Positions 1-7,865 of a DNA stretch of 14,072 nt are shown piece by piece (position 1 is the first letter of the stretch; each line of letters begins with the position of its first letter). Source of the DNA: an uncultured Clostridia bacterium (lineage in GTDB: Bacteria > Bacillota > Clostridia > TANB77 > CAG-508); contig CALXAS010000021.1 in NCBI GenBank assembly GCA_944386315.1, positions 1 through 14,072 of the forward strand, written 5' to 3'. The notes below the pieces were generated by a model. The model was given only the letters and a program-made list of their open reading frames with translations. It did no database searches and was not told the DNA's origin. A program made the translations under genes and the position numbers.

Positions 1-406
1 CTACAATTTCTTCTGCTGTAGTAAAAGGATTGTCTGATTGTACAGCCATATCTGTTCTTCCTATTAGATTCATAACCGCTATTTTCTTTTCTCCTCGTTT
101 AAAAATAGCATACCCTTTTCCAATCACTCCTTTGGAGTAATTGGCAGGTCTAATCAAAATAGGGTCATCTATAAATTCAAAAATATCTTTCTTACCCCAT
201 GTATGATTTCCCATTGTAATGGCATCTATTTTCATTTCTTTTAATTCACCAAATATTTTTTTCGTAATGCCCATTCCTCCTGCTGCATTTTCTGCATTTA
301 CTATCACAAAATCAATTTCGTGTTTTTGCTTTAACTGGGGAAGGTTCTCTTTTAATTTTTTTACTGCTGCTTCCCCTACAATATCTCCTATGACTAATAT
401 ATTCAT
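1..406 (-). CDS. ymdB: YmdB-family metallophosphoesterase, N-terminal part (cut by window edge)
   Basis: The first 135 residues are visible and the gene runs off the low-coordinate edge. The protein begins MNILVIGDIVG, with the metallophosphoesterase GD motif (D8), then NAEN (E39, N40) and MGNHTW (N67, H68). These are the first metal-binding and catalytic blocks of the TIGR00282/YmdB family. Characterised members hydrolyse 2',3'-cyclic nucleotides in the cytoplasm, and in Bacillus YmdB affects biofilm and sporulation gene expression. The later histidine ligands lie outside the window, so an intact active site cannot be confirmed. The ATG at 404-406 follows a good AAGGAG site 5 nt away. It is transcribed divergently from the spore-protein gene at 495, with an 88-nt gap. 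A small departure from the family is GEAA after GDIV, where a GxxGR-like segment is common. Confidence 0.9.
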   Translation of the reverse strand, partial: MNILVIGDIVGEAAVKKLKENLPQLKQKHEIDFVIVNAENAAGGMGITKKIFGELKEMKIDAITMGNHTWGKKDIFEFIDDPILIRPANYSKGVIGKGYAIFKRGEKKIAVMNLIGRTDMAVQSDNPFTTAEEIV

Positions 407-494
407 TTTTTCGCTCCTTATATTTTAATTTTTCATGTATATTTTTTCTTTTTTCTGTATAGAATAGAACAAAAACCAGAGAGGAGAGAATTCT

Positions 495-662
495 ATGAAA
501 AAAGAAAGAATTTATGAAATTGTAAAAAATAAACAAATTGAAGAAATTTATTATCATGATGAACCTGTTTGGGTACAAGAAGTAAAAGATGATGTTGCTA
601 CCATTGGTTTCTTAAGCCACCCCGAGGTCAAAGATGTTTACATTACTGAATTATATGAATAG
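495..662 (+). CDS. sspH: Small acid-soluble spore protein, H-type (SspH-like)
   Basis: This is a 55-residue ORF and the only convincing plus-strand gene. It starts MKKERIYEIV and has the SASP-H layout: an N-terminal helix with a KEI/YEIV-like segment, a central Y-x-D-E-PVW-V-QEV block (residues 20-30) matching the family's V-x-Y-x-G-x-PV-x-I-x-x-V pattern, a short variable stretch, and a V-x-x-x-EL-x-E tail. SASP-H proteins are made in the forespore as minor DNA-associated components of the spore core. The start follows a strong GAGGAGAG site 5 nt upstream. A TGTATA at 436-441 and TATAGAATA from 458 could be a forespore-type promoter but are a weak match. The last 20 bp overlap the convergent 3' end of rpiA, so no separate terminator fits between them. 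Family assignment rests on pattern and length only. Confidence 0.8.
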   Translation: MKKERIYEIVKNKQIEEIYYHDEPVWVQEVKDDVATIGFLSHPEVKDVYITELYE

Positions 663-1344
663 GATACCCTATAAACAGTCCTGTTTCTATTACTCCAACA
701 ATTTGTTTTAAGTCTTTTTCTAAAGAGGAAGGAATTTCATCAAACCAAGCATGCAAAATATAATTTCCGTTATCGGTAATAAATTTTGTTTGTACTTTTC
801 TTGTTCGTTGGCTTGGTATTTCTTCCTCTTGATAACGCCATTCTACTTTTTTTGCTCCTAATTCTTTTACCTTTTCTAGTACGTAATTTGCCGCTCTTTT
901 TTCGCACTCTATGGGAATAGGATGTTTTTCACCTAATCTATCTACTCTTTTAGAGCTATCTATTAGAATATAATTTTCTTTGCTATTTACCATGTTTAAT
1001 TTTTCTCTAAACATGGCTGCTCCCATTCCTTTTATCATATTGCCTTGACCGTCTACTTCATCTGCTCCATCAAAACACCAATCAGGAGTTTCGTTTTCTA
1101 AACTAGTAACAGGTATTTCTAATTCTTTGCATAGATTTTCTATTACATCAGAAGTAGGAATTGCTTTTATATGCAATCCCTCTTCTTTTACTTTTTTTCC
1201 TATCGCCAAAGTAGTTAAGTAAGAGGTGGTTCCCGAACCAAACCCAATAATTTCTCCTTCTTTTACTCTTTCTGCCATCTTATTGGCTAATTTTTCTTTT
1301 TCTTCTTTATGTTCTATATGCTCTGCTTGTTTCCATCCTATCAC
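643..1344 (-). CDS. rpiA: Ribose-5-phosphate isomerase A
   Basis: The 233-residue cytoplasmic enzyme interconverts ribose-5-phosphate and ribulose-5-phosphate in the non-oxidative pentose phosphate pathway. Family blocks are visible in order: GFGSGTTS (phosphate-binding loop, about residues 34-41), PTSD (about 63-66), DGADEVD (catalytic Asp region, about 92-98) and KGMGAAMFREK (about 104-114, with the catalytic Lys and Glu of the usual KGGGAAL-REK motif), and VGVIETGLF near the C-terminus. Length is normal. The start is a GTG at 1342-1344 with an AGAGGGG site about 8 nt upstream. The gene begins only 20 nt after the permease stop, so it is probably co-transcribed with the ABC transporter, an unusual partner. 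Its stop codon lies inside the convergent spore-protein gene. M and F replace the usual residues in the KG-GAAL-REK block, so this is a somewhat divergent RpiA. Confidence 0.9.
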   Translation of the reverse strand: MIGWKQAEHIEHKEEKEKLANKMAERVKEGEIIGFGSGTTSYLTTLAIGKKVKEEGLHIKAIPTSDVIENLCKELEIPVTSLENETPDWCFDGADEVDGQGNMIKGMGAAMFREKLNMVNSKENYILIDSSKRVDRLGEKHPIPIECEKRAANYVLEKVKELGAKKVEWRYQEEEIPSQRTRKVQTKFITDNGNYILHAWFDEIPSSLEKDLKQIVGVIETGLFIGYPIHIIQ

Positions 1345-1364
1345 GTGTATTTCCCCTCTTTTCT

Positions 1365-4300
1365 TTATTCTATACTTTTTAAACTCTCTATCATATCAAT
1401 TTTCTTTAAAGCAAAATAGGTAACAATATTTACGATAATGGTAAATGCAATAGTAATTAATGCGGCAAACACATAACTTTGTGGCAAGATATCTTTTGTA
1501 AAACGTAACATATCTATTTCACAAGTACCCATAATAAAGTAACTTAAGAAATATCCTCCTGCTAAACCTAACAGAATGCCTATCATTGTCAAGATTACAG
1601 TTTCTCTGGATACATACTGATAAACTTCTTTATCGTAAAAACCTAATACCTTAATAGTAGCCAGTTCTCTTACTCTCTCACTAATATTTACATTTGCTAA
1701 ATTATATAGTACCACAAAAGCCAGTAATCCCGCTGATACAATTAAAATAACTACTACATAATTTAAAGAATACATCATATCTTCCATAACAGTTTGTATA
1801 CTAGAAATAAATATAGTAGAGGATACCCCATTTTTTGCTAATAATTCTTTGGATAGTGTATTTTCTTGTTCCTCACTTAGTCCCTCATATTGTAAAAACA
1901 ATACATTTGTCTCATAAGTTCCATATAAACTCTCATACATCTGCTTTGACATATACACATAATGGGAAATGTAATTTTCTACAATTTGTGCTACTTCTAC
2001 TTGTACTTCTTCATCTTCACTGTTTCTTAGAGTAACCGTATCTCCCACTTTTGCTCCTATTAGTTCTGCCACCTTATCTGTAATAACTATTTTATCTTCT
2101 GGCAAAGTAACTTTTTCTTCTGTTGCTACATCATTTAGTGAAATTACTTTTTCCAATTCTTCTTCACTATCTGGCACGATAATTTGTATATCTTCTTGGC
2201 CTGAATCTTTCTGCAAAGTTCCTCCTGCCATATATGTCTCTACTACCTGTGTTACACCTTGCTTTTCTTTTATTGTTTGTATTAATTCTGCTATTTGTTC
2301 CTCTGTTAATGCATTTTTTAAACTGACTTGCATATCATAATGAAATACTTTTTCATATTGATCTGGAAGTAGCGCAGAAATAGCATCTTTTATTCCAAAA
2401 CCTGTTAAGATTAAAGCGGTACATCCTGCAATTCCTATAATGGTCATAAAAAATCTTTTTTTATAACGGAAGATATTTCGAATGGTTACTTTTCTAGAAA
2501 AATTTAATCGCTTCCATATAAATGGAATTTTCTCTAACAAAACTCTTTTACCTGGTTTTGGTGCCTTTGGTCTCATTAACTCTGCTGGTGTTTGTCTTAG
2601 CGTTTGTACTGTTGTTAATGCAGTGGCCCCTATAATACAAATACTTGCTAATCCTAAGCCCATAATAGCATAGTACCAATTAAAGGTAATCACAAAATTC
2701 GTTATAGTGTACATCATGCTATACATAGACCAAATAATATTCGGTAATAGGTAAAAACCTACCATCATTCCTAAAATGCCACCAATAATACAAGCTAGAC
2801 TCGCATACAAAATATATTTGCTTGCTATTTGAAATTTGTTATATCCCAATGCTTTTAGCGTTCCTATTTGTACTCTTTGCTCTTCTACCATTCTCGTCAT
2901 AGAAGTAAGCGAAATTAAAGTAGCAATTACAAAAAATACAATTGGAAATACTCTTCCTAAATTTTCTATATTCTCTGTATCCTTAATAAAGCTACTATAA
3001 CCGCTATTACTATTTCTGTCTAATATATACCAAGTTGGCCTTTCAATTTCTGCAATTTTCTCTCTAGCATCAATTAATTCTCCTTCAGCCTCTGCAATTT
3101 TTGTATTAAATTCTGCCTGTTTTTCTGCTAATGTTTGTTCTCCTTCTTGCAATTCTACTTCCGCATTCTCTATTTCTTTTTGAGCCTCACTTAATTCTCT
3201 TTGTGCTTTTGCTTGATTGGTTTCATATTGTGCTCGACTGGTTTGCAATGTCTTCTTTGCTTGTTCCAATTGTGCTTTTCCTGTCTCTAATTCTGTTTGT
3301 ATGCTTTGTATTTGTGTTTCTATTTGTGTAATAGCAGTTTGTAAGGTTTGTTTTTGTGTTTCTGCTTCTTTTTGTTGCTCTGTTAAAGCTTCTTTTTGTG
3401 CTTGTAAAACAGCTTTTTGCTCTTCCGTAATTCCTTCTTGTTTTAATTGTTCTTCTATTTTTGCTATATTTTCTTCTATCTGAGTTATCCCTGTTTCTAG
3501 TTTGCTTAAGTTTGCTTGTTGTTCTTGTTTAGCAGTTTCTAATTGTGCTATTCCTTCCTGCGCCTGTGTTTCTTGTTGTTGCAGTAATTGCTCGCTTTCC
3601 TGTATCTTTTTTTCTGCATCCTCTATTTGTTTTTTTGCCTCACTAAGCTGATTATTTACTTGCCTGCGATTAGTCTCTAGTGCTTGTTTTCCGCCTTCTA
3701 ATTCTTTTCTTCCACTATCAATTTCTGCTTGTGCATCTGCTAACTGTTTTTCTGCATCTGTTTTTTCACTTTCAAAAGTTTGCTCTGCCTCTGCAAGTTC
3801 TGCATTTGCTGTATCTATTAAAGATTGATATCTTGCTTGTTGTCTCTCCTCTTTAATAGCTTCTATTCTTTCTGTAACAGCTTCTATCGTTTCTTCATAT
3901 TCTATACTTCCTGTTTTTACACCCTCTTGTTTTGGAACGGTGATATAAATTTCTGTAAAAACATCAGAAACAAAATTATCTTTTGGCACATACATAAAAT
4001 AATCGATTTTGCCAGAACCTAAAGTAGTAGTGCCTCTTTCTCTGGAAATATAGATAGGGTTTCTAGCAGTTCCTACTATGGTTACTTGTGTCTCTTGCAG
4101 AGAAACTCCCTCTTCCCCTGCATCTTCTACTTGTAAAAGAATGGTATCTCCTATCTTCTTATGACTAGCAGTCAAGTAATTTTCTTCTACCAAGCATTCT
4201 GCGTTTGTCTCAGGCATTCTACCTTCCACTAATTCTACTTGATTGACATCATCTATTGGCAAGATTTTAGCAACAGCTTCTGTATCTTCTGTTTCAATTA

Positions 4301-4580
4301 ATACATCTGTACTATAAGTACCATAAACATTTTCCACACCTTCTATTTGTTGCAACGCATCTATATCTTCCCCAGTAAGCCCTAAAGTAGATAATACCTC
4401 TATATCATATACGTTTTTTTGTGCAAAATATTGATCTATGGTATCTAACATATCTGGACTACTTGCTCTAATTCCTGCAAAAAAGCCCACTCCTAAAAAG
4501 GCCATTAATAATATGGAAATAAATCGCTTATAGGTATTTTTTATTTCTTTCACACTATCTTTTAATAGGGCTTTTTTCAT
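1365..4580 (-). CDS. FtsX-like ABC transporter permease with long extracytoplasmic coiled coil
   Basis: This is a large two-module permease of the MacB/LolE/FtsX type; residue numbers count from the upstream ATG at 4592. TM1 lies at about 23-42, followed by an extracytoplasmic domain with small beta-rich segments (about 60-220). A Glu/Gln/Lys/Ala-rich coiled coil follows (about 232-517). The first FtsX core spans about 546-665 with the motif VEEQRVQIGTLKALGY. The second module starts with a TM at about 711-733, then a second extracytoplasmic domain, then a C-terminal FtsX core with the matching SERVRELATIKVLGF motif. In the MacB/LolE superfamily the ATPase drives conformational changes passed to extracytoplasmic domains rather than classical transmembrane transport. 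The substrate is unknown. I prefer the ATG at 4578-4580 because the AAAGGA site directly abuts the upstream ATG at 4592. It lies 35-50 nt after the cognate ATPase. Confidence 0.92.
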   Translation of the reverse strand: MKKALLKDSVKEIKNTYKRFISILLMAFLGVGFFAGIRASSPDMLDTIDQYFAQKNVYDIEVLSTLGLTGEDIDALQQIEGVENVYGTYSTDVLIETEDTEAVAKILPIDDVNQVELVEGRMPETNAECLVEENYLTASHKKIGDTILLQVEDAGEEGVSLQETQVTIVGTARNPIYISRERGTTTLGSGKIDYFMYVPKDNFVSDVFTEIYITVPKQEGVKTGSIEYEETIEAVTERIEAIKEERQQARYQSLIDTANAELAEAEQTFESEKTDAEKQLADAQAEIDSGRKELEGGKQALETNRRQVNNQLSEAKKQIEDAEKKIQESEQLLQQQETQAQEGIAQLETAKQEQQANLSKLETGITQIEENIAKIEEQLKQEGITEEQKAVLQAQKEALTEQQKEAETQKQTLQTAITQIETQIQSIQTELETGKAQLEQAKKTLQTSRAQYETNQAKAQRELSEAQKEIENAEVELQEGEQTLAEKQAEFNTKIAEAEGELIDAREKIAEIERPTWYILDRNSNSGYSSFIKDTENIENLGRVFPIVFFVIATLISLTSMTRMVEEQRVQIGTLKALGYNKFQIASKYILYASLACIIGGILGMMVGFYLLPNIIWSMYSMMYTITNFVITFNWYYAIMGLGLASICIIGATALTTVQTLRQTPAELMRPKAPKPGKRVLLEKIPFIWKRLNFSRKVTIRNIFRYKKRFFMTIIGIAGCTALILTGFGIKDAISALLPDQYEKVFHYDMQVSLKNALTEEQIAELIQTIKEKQGVTQVVETYMAGGTLQKDSGQEDIQIIVPDSEEELEKVISLNDVATEEKVTLPEDKIVITDKVAELIGAKVGDTVTLRNSEDEEVQVEVAQIVENYISHYVYMSKQMYESLYGTYETNVLFLQYEGLSEEQENTLSKELLAKNGVSSTIFISSIQTVMEDMMYSLNYVVVILIVSAGLLAFVVLYNLANVNISERVRELATIKVLGFYDKEVYQYVSRETVILTMIGILLGLAGGYFLSYFIMGTCEIDMLRFTKDILPQSYVFAALITIAFTIIVNIVTYFALKKIDMIESLKSIE

Positions 4581-4627
4581 TTCTATTTTCATTCCTTTCT
4601 AAAATCTTCATTAGTCAATTGACCTTT

Positions 4628-5329
4628 TTACCATTCTATTTGTTCAATAGAAATTGGATTTTCATTTTTCTCTATCTTTTCGGCCTTTCCATTTTTGAAA
4701 TAAATTACTTTATCTGCCATAGGTGCAATGGCAGTATTGTGTGTAATAATGACAACTGTCATATTTTCTTTTCGACAAGTATCTTGTAGTAATTTTAAAA
4801 TTTGTTTTCCTGTTTTATAATCTAAGGCACCTGTTGGCTCATCACATAATAACAACTTTGGATTTTTAGCAATTGCTCTTGCAATTGCCACTCTTTGTTG
4901 TTCTCCTCCTGATAATTGAGAAGGAAAATTTTTCATTCTATCTTTTAATCCTACTTTTTTCATAATTTCTTCTGGTGATAAAGAATCTTTACATATTTGC
5001 GTAGCAAGTTCTACATTTTCTAGCGCTGTCAAATTTTGCACCAAGTTATAAAATTGAAATACAAAACCAATATCTTCTCTTCTATAACGTATTAATTCTT
5101 TATTTTTTAATTTACTTACTTCTTTGCCATCTACCCATACACTACCAGAAGTTACATTATCCATGCCTCCCAATATATTTAAAGTAGTAGTTTTTCCTGC
5201 CCCACTAGGTCCTACAATAACCACTAATTCTCCCTTTTCTATTTCAAAATTTGTTTTATCTAAGGCTTTAATCGTGATTTCTCCCATTTTATATTCTTTT
5301 ATCACATTTTTAAATTCTATATATGCCAT
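4628..5329 (-). CDS. ABC transporter ATP-binding protein (LolD/MacB-type)
   Basis: This is a cytoplasmic ATPase of about 233 residues, the nucleotide-binding partner of the downstream FtsX-like permease. Motifs are complete (numbered from the upstream ATG at 5335): Walker A GPSGAGKTT at 42-50, Q-loop glutamine at 94 in VFQFYNL, signature LSGGEQQRV at 141-149, Walker B LLLCDEPTGALD at 161-172, and the switch histidine H199 in ITHN. CDEPTGALD is typical of the MacB/LolD/FtsE group that pairs with FtsX-like permeases. I prefer the ATG at 5327-5329 (MAYIEFKN) because AGAAGG then sits 6 nt upstream. With the ATG at 5333-5335 it would touch the start codon. The gene is first in a likely operon with the permease and rpiA. 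A terminator for the preceding gene ends at 5428, so a promoter should lie in 5336-5427, but I see no clear -35/-10 pair. Confidence 0.93.
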   Translation of the reverse strand: MAYIEFKNVIKEYKMGEITIKALDKTNFEIEKGELVVIVGPSGAGKTTTLNILGGMDNVTSGSVWVDGKEVSKLKNKELIRYRREDIGFVFQFYNLVQNLTALENVELATQICKDSLSPEEIMKKVGLKDRMKNFPSQLSGGEQQRVAIARAIAKNPKLLLCDEPTGALDYKTGKQILKLLQDTCRKENMTVVIITHNTAIAPMADKVIYFKNGKAEKIEKNENPISIEQIEW

Positions 5330-5427
5330 TTGCATCCTTCTTTCTCATTTTTACCTACTTGTATCCTATCACATTTCTTTTCGTTTTACTACTATTTTTT
5401 CAAAAAGAAATATGATTTTTTTGTGAA

Positions 5428-5462
5428 AAAAAGGAACCAGCCATTACCGCCGATTCCTTTTT
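5428..5462 (-). terminator. Rho-independent terminator of the 101-residue protein gene
   Basis: An 11-bp stem (5428-5438 with 5452-5462, one G-U pair when read as minus-strand RNA) encloses a 13-nt loop and is followed on the minus strand by further U residues. It begins 7 nt after the stop codon at 5470 and separates that gene from the ABC transporter operon. Confidence 0.8.
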
Positions 5463-5469
5463 GGTAGCC

Positions 5470-5775
5470 CTATTCTGTTTTTAATTCTTTCAATGTTTCC
5501 TGCCATAAAGCATGGATAACAGGAAACATTTCTTTGTCAGCTTTCATTGTTTCATAAAATTTTTTCCACTCATGCTTACTTGACAAAGCAATTACTAGCA
5601 TGAGCTTTTTCATTTTTTCTTTTTCCTCCTCATTAAACAGAAGTCCTAAAATCTTATCTCTGGTAAGCCGTGTGTGTGCACCAGAAGTAGAAATGAGTTC
5701 AATGCTTTCTAGTCGGTCATCCTTCCCCAACACATAGCTTACTTCATATGAAATATTATATTGTCTTTGTATCAT
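5470..5775 (-). CDS. Hypothetical protein, 101 residues
   Basis: I do not recognise this protein. It is a soluble, charged polypeptide with no signal peptide, membrane segment or cysteine pair. The N-terminal half (about 1-45) looks beta-rich, with hydrophobic and polar residues alternating (ISYEVSYVL, RLESIELIS). From about 45 to the end it looks alpha-helical, with lysine/glutamate-rich stretches. It is probably a real gene: AAGGAGGG lies 7 nt before the ATG at 5773-5775, a TATAAT-like -10 lies at 5821-5826, and a strong terminator follows its stop. It therefore appears to be a monocistronic unit between the CmpB-family membrane protein and the ABC operon. Confidence 0.7.
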   Translation of the reverse strand: MIQRQYNISYEVSYVLGKDDRLESIELISTSGAHTRLTRDKILGLLFNEEEKEKMKKLMLVIALSSKHEWKKFYETMKADKEMFPVIHALWQETLKELKTE

Positions 5776-5820
5776 CTTCTTGCCCTCCTTGCTACCACAT
5801 ATTTACAGATGATACCATTT

Positions 5821-5850
5821 ATTATACTACTTATCTGTTCCTTTTTAAAG
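5821..5850 (-). promoter_or_regulatory. Possible promoter of the 101-residue protein gene
   Basis: The minus strand reads a perfect TATAAT -10 at 5821-5826. An 18-nt spacer separates it from a weak CTTTAA -35 at 5845-5850. It lies about 45 nt upstream of the start codon. The -10 is convincing but the -35 is not. Confidence 0.4.
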
Positions 5851-5889
5851 TGTTTTTTTGTTTTTCTTTTAAACTATTTTATTCATTGT

Positions 5890-6909
5890 CTACTCTCCTT
5901 TTTTTGTCATAGTAAATTCAAATTTTTCTAGATGAATTGGTTCAAATACTTTTATGTAATAAGGGTGTATTTCTGGATATAATTTACTTACATAAATCAC
6001 TGCTCCGTTTTTCGTTGTTACTCTTAAATTAGGGAATGTCTTTACCATTACTTCATCGTTCCAAAAAGTATCCACTATATTTTTTATCCACTCTTCTTGA
6101 TATAAATCTCTACAAATTTCTATATATTCTGAACCATCTTTTAATTCAATATGATGATTGTCCACAATTCGCATAAAAAACATTTGCATAGCAAAACTAG
6201 AAATAATCCAGTCTATAAACATAAAGATGACAATCACTAAACTTCCTATTTTCCAAACTTTTACTGGTATCTTATCTATTACTTTATCTACGATAGGATT
6301 GACTACCTTAATTAAAAATACTCCTAAAGCCGCCCATGCAATAGAGAAGGTAAGGCATATTCTTCCTTGAAGATTAAATGCCATATCGGAATAGTCCCAC
6401 CATTTTACATGGAATACTAACTCTCCTATCAGACTTACTAGATATTCTACAACAGACCCTATTAAAAATCCGCCTAAACATAAAGTAAAATTATTTTTCT
6501 TACATTTTTGCAAACCTACAATCATTACAACTGCGCCAACTCCATAAATAGCACAAAATGGTCCATAAAGAAAACTTTTTCTACTTTCTATAACTCCTTC
6601 TGAAAAAAAGGCAAATATTGTCTCTACTATAAAGCCTAGTACACTATAAATCACAAAATAAGCGAGCATTCTCCAAATTGTAATGCCAAAAATAGAAAAA
6701 CCTTTTTCTTTCTTTTTCGCCTCTGTCTCTTTTCCCTCTTCTAATGCTGCAATTTGCTCTTTTACTTTTTCCAAATTTTCTGTTACTTCCTTCTTTTGCT
6801 CTTCTCCTGGCTGTTTTTCCATTTCCTCTACATTTTCTACAATTTCTTCTAAATCCTCTACTATATGATTTAAATCATTCTTCAGTTCCTTCTTATCTTC
6901 CATTTTCAT
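5890..6909 (-). CDS. ABC_trans_CmpB-family (putative ABC-transporter type IV) membrane protein
   Basis: This is a multi-pass membrane protein of about 339 residues. Residues 1 to about 70 form a cytoplasmic, very acidic, helical or coiled-coil segment rich in Glu and Lys. A hydrophobic core then matches the CmpB family (PF06541): a first TM ending VLGFIVETIFAFF, the hallmark SRKSFLYGPFCAIYGVGAV segment, a third and fourth TM around GGFLIGSVVEYLVSLIGE, and the KWWDYSD-FNLQGRICL block. Further TMs follow, then a soluble C-terminal tail of about 90 residues. The family is named as putative ABC-type permease but has no proven substrate, and no ATPase gene adjoins it here. The ATG at 6907-6909 is preferred because GAAGG lies 4 nt upstream and because the longer start at 6972 would fall inside the promoter's -35 box. 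Confidence 0.85.
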   Translation of the reverse strand: MKMEDKKELKNDLNHIVEDLEEIVENVEEMEKQPGEEQKKEVTENLEKVKEQIAALEEGKETEAKKKEKGFSIFGITIWRMLAYFVIYSVLGFIVETIFAFFSEGVIESRKSFLYGPFCAIYGVGAVVMIVGLQKCKKNNFTLCLGGFLIGSVVEYLVSLIGELVFHVKWWDYSDMAFNLQGRICLTFSIAWAALGVFLIKVVNPIVDKVIDKIPVKVWKIGSLVIVIFMFIDWIISSFAMQMFFMRIVDNHHIELKDGSEYIEICRDLYQEEWIKNIVDTFWNDEVMVKTFPNLRVTTKNGAVIYVSKLYPEIHPYYIKVFEPIHLEKFEFTMTKKGE

Positions 6910-6942
6910 GTAACCTTCACCCTTTTTTCTCTTATTACTTTT

Positions 6943-6972
6943 ACTATACCTTATTCTCTGTTTTATTGTCAA
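6943..6972 (-). promoter_or_regulatory. SigA-type promoter of the CmpB-family gene
   Basis: Read on the minus strand, a perfect TTGACA (6967-6972) is followed after 18 nt by TATAGT (6943-6948). It lies about 35 nt upstream of the preferred start codon at 6909, which supports the shorter start. Confidence 0.7.
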
Positions 6973-7056
6973 TACTGCTTTTTCTTAATATATTATGAAG
7001 AAAGATAAAACAAAAGGAATTTATTTTATTTTCTTTTTTCACTGTCCTTGCTGGTC

Positions 7057-7099
7057 GAATGCCATATATAATGGCATTCCCCAAACTGCGCGTCCGCGC
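7057..7099. repeat. Intergenic inverted repeat plus GC-rich patch
   Basis: GAATGCCAT (7057-7065) and its exact complement (7071-7079) form a 9-bp stem around a 5-nt AT loop. Eight bases further on, 7088-7099 reads GCGCGTCCGCGC, a GC-only palindromic cluster that stands out in this AT-rich DNA. Neither strand has a U-run after the 9-bp stem, so it is not a standard terminator. It lies between the metalloprotease gene and the CmpB promoter. It could be a small intergenic repeat unit or an mRNA 3'-end structure; the function is unknown. Confidence 0.5.
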
Positions 7100-7130
7100 T
7101 TCAAAAAGAAAATCAGGTTAGTCCCTTTCT

Positions 7131-7865
7131 TTAAATCATCATTCTTTTTTGATTTTTCTTTAATTCTTGATGGATTTCATCATAATTTGGTATATATTTT
7201 TTCACTAAATCATAAAATGGTTTTTGATGATTGGCATGTACCAGATGTGCTAATTCATGTACGATAATAGAATCTACTTGTTCTTCTGTAAGCATTTTTA
7301 AACGTGCACTAAAATACAACATTTTTGTTTGTGGTACGCAACTTCCGTATTTGGAAACTGTATCTCGCACTTTATACCCTTGATACTCCAAGTTCATTTT
7401 CTTACTCCATTTAGGAAGTTTTTCCTCCAACATAGCCTCTGTATTTTTCTTTAACAATTTTTTTACTAAACTATCTACCAATTTCTTTTTTTCTTCTTCT
7501 TTTAAATCTTCTGGAAGATATAATAATAGCTTTTTCTCTTTTTTATCCAGCCTAATGCTTACTTCGTTTTTATTATGATGAATCATTTTCTCTTCATAAG
7601 GTTCCCCTTCATAATAAAAAATTTCTCCTGTATACCAATGTTTTTGGTTCGTATTTTCTTTTTTCCAAAGAGATACATATTCTTTATAAATAGCTTCTTC
7701 GTTTTCTTTTAGCATCTTTAATAACTGTTTTTTAGAGAAATACTTTGGTTTACTAATATGTAATATATTTTCTCTAAAATACAGTTTGACTCGATTACTA
7801 TTTTTATAATTTCTTATTTGTATTGGTATTTGTTTATCTTTTATTTCTATATAGTATTGTGACAT
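7131..7865 (-). CDS. YgjP-like (DUF45) zinc metalloprotease
   Basis: The 244-residue protein has no signal peptide or membrane segment. The C-terminal third carries the YgjP/SprT-like metallopeptidase core: SKYGSC at 171-176 (family R/K-WGSC block), then VHELAHLVHANHQKPF, giving the HExxH zinc site H203/E204/H207 and the third ligand H213 in NHxxxF. A conserved IPNY follows at 225-228. The N-terminal two thirds is lysine/glutamate-rich, with a beta-rich start typical of the family. The biological substrate of YgjP proteins is not well established. The start ATG overlaps the copA stop codon by one base (TAATG), so translation is probably coupled to copA and the protein is made with the copper exporter. 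YGSC replaces the common WGSC; all zinc ligands are present. Confidence 0.88.
   Translation of the reverse strand: MSQYYIEIKDKQIPIQIRNYKNSNRVKLYFRENILHISKPKYFSKKQLLKMLKENEEAIYKEYVSLWKKENTNQKHWYTGEIFYYEGEPYEEKMIHHNKNEVSIRLDKKEKKLLLYLPEDLKEEEKKKLVDSLVKKLLKKNTEAMLEEKLPKWSKKMNLEYQGYKVRDTVSKYGSCVPQTKMLYFSARLKMLTEEQVDSIIVHELAHLVHANHQKPFYDLVKKYIPNYDEIHQELKKNQKRMMI

Noticed and set aside
1285..1335. Similar HIEHKE-type stretch in the RpiA N-terminus and CadC C-terminus
   Set aside because: The similarity is short and Lys/Glu-rich, with DNA differences at several codons. It looks like low-complexity coincidence rather than shared origin.
3131..3483. Plus-strand ORFs opposite the permease coiled coil
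   Set aside because: They are antisense shadows of repeated Gln/Glu/Lys/Ala codons, rich in Cys, Phe, Leu and Val, without ribosome sites or recognisable domains.
3040..3880. Apparent DNA repeats within the permease gene
   Set aside because: The repetitiveness comes from coiled-coil heptads with biased codons. I see no exact tandem DNA unit.
5840..5880. TTTAAAG/CTTTTAAA pairing as a terminator for the CmpB-family gene
   Set aside because: The stem is AT-only with a bulge and a long loop, too weak to call.
7057..7079. 9-bp inverted repeat as a Rho-independent terminator
   Set aside because: Neither strand shows a U-run directly after the stem. A weak AT-rich hairpin (about 7106-7133) nearer the protease stop is a slightly better but still poor candidate.
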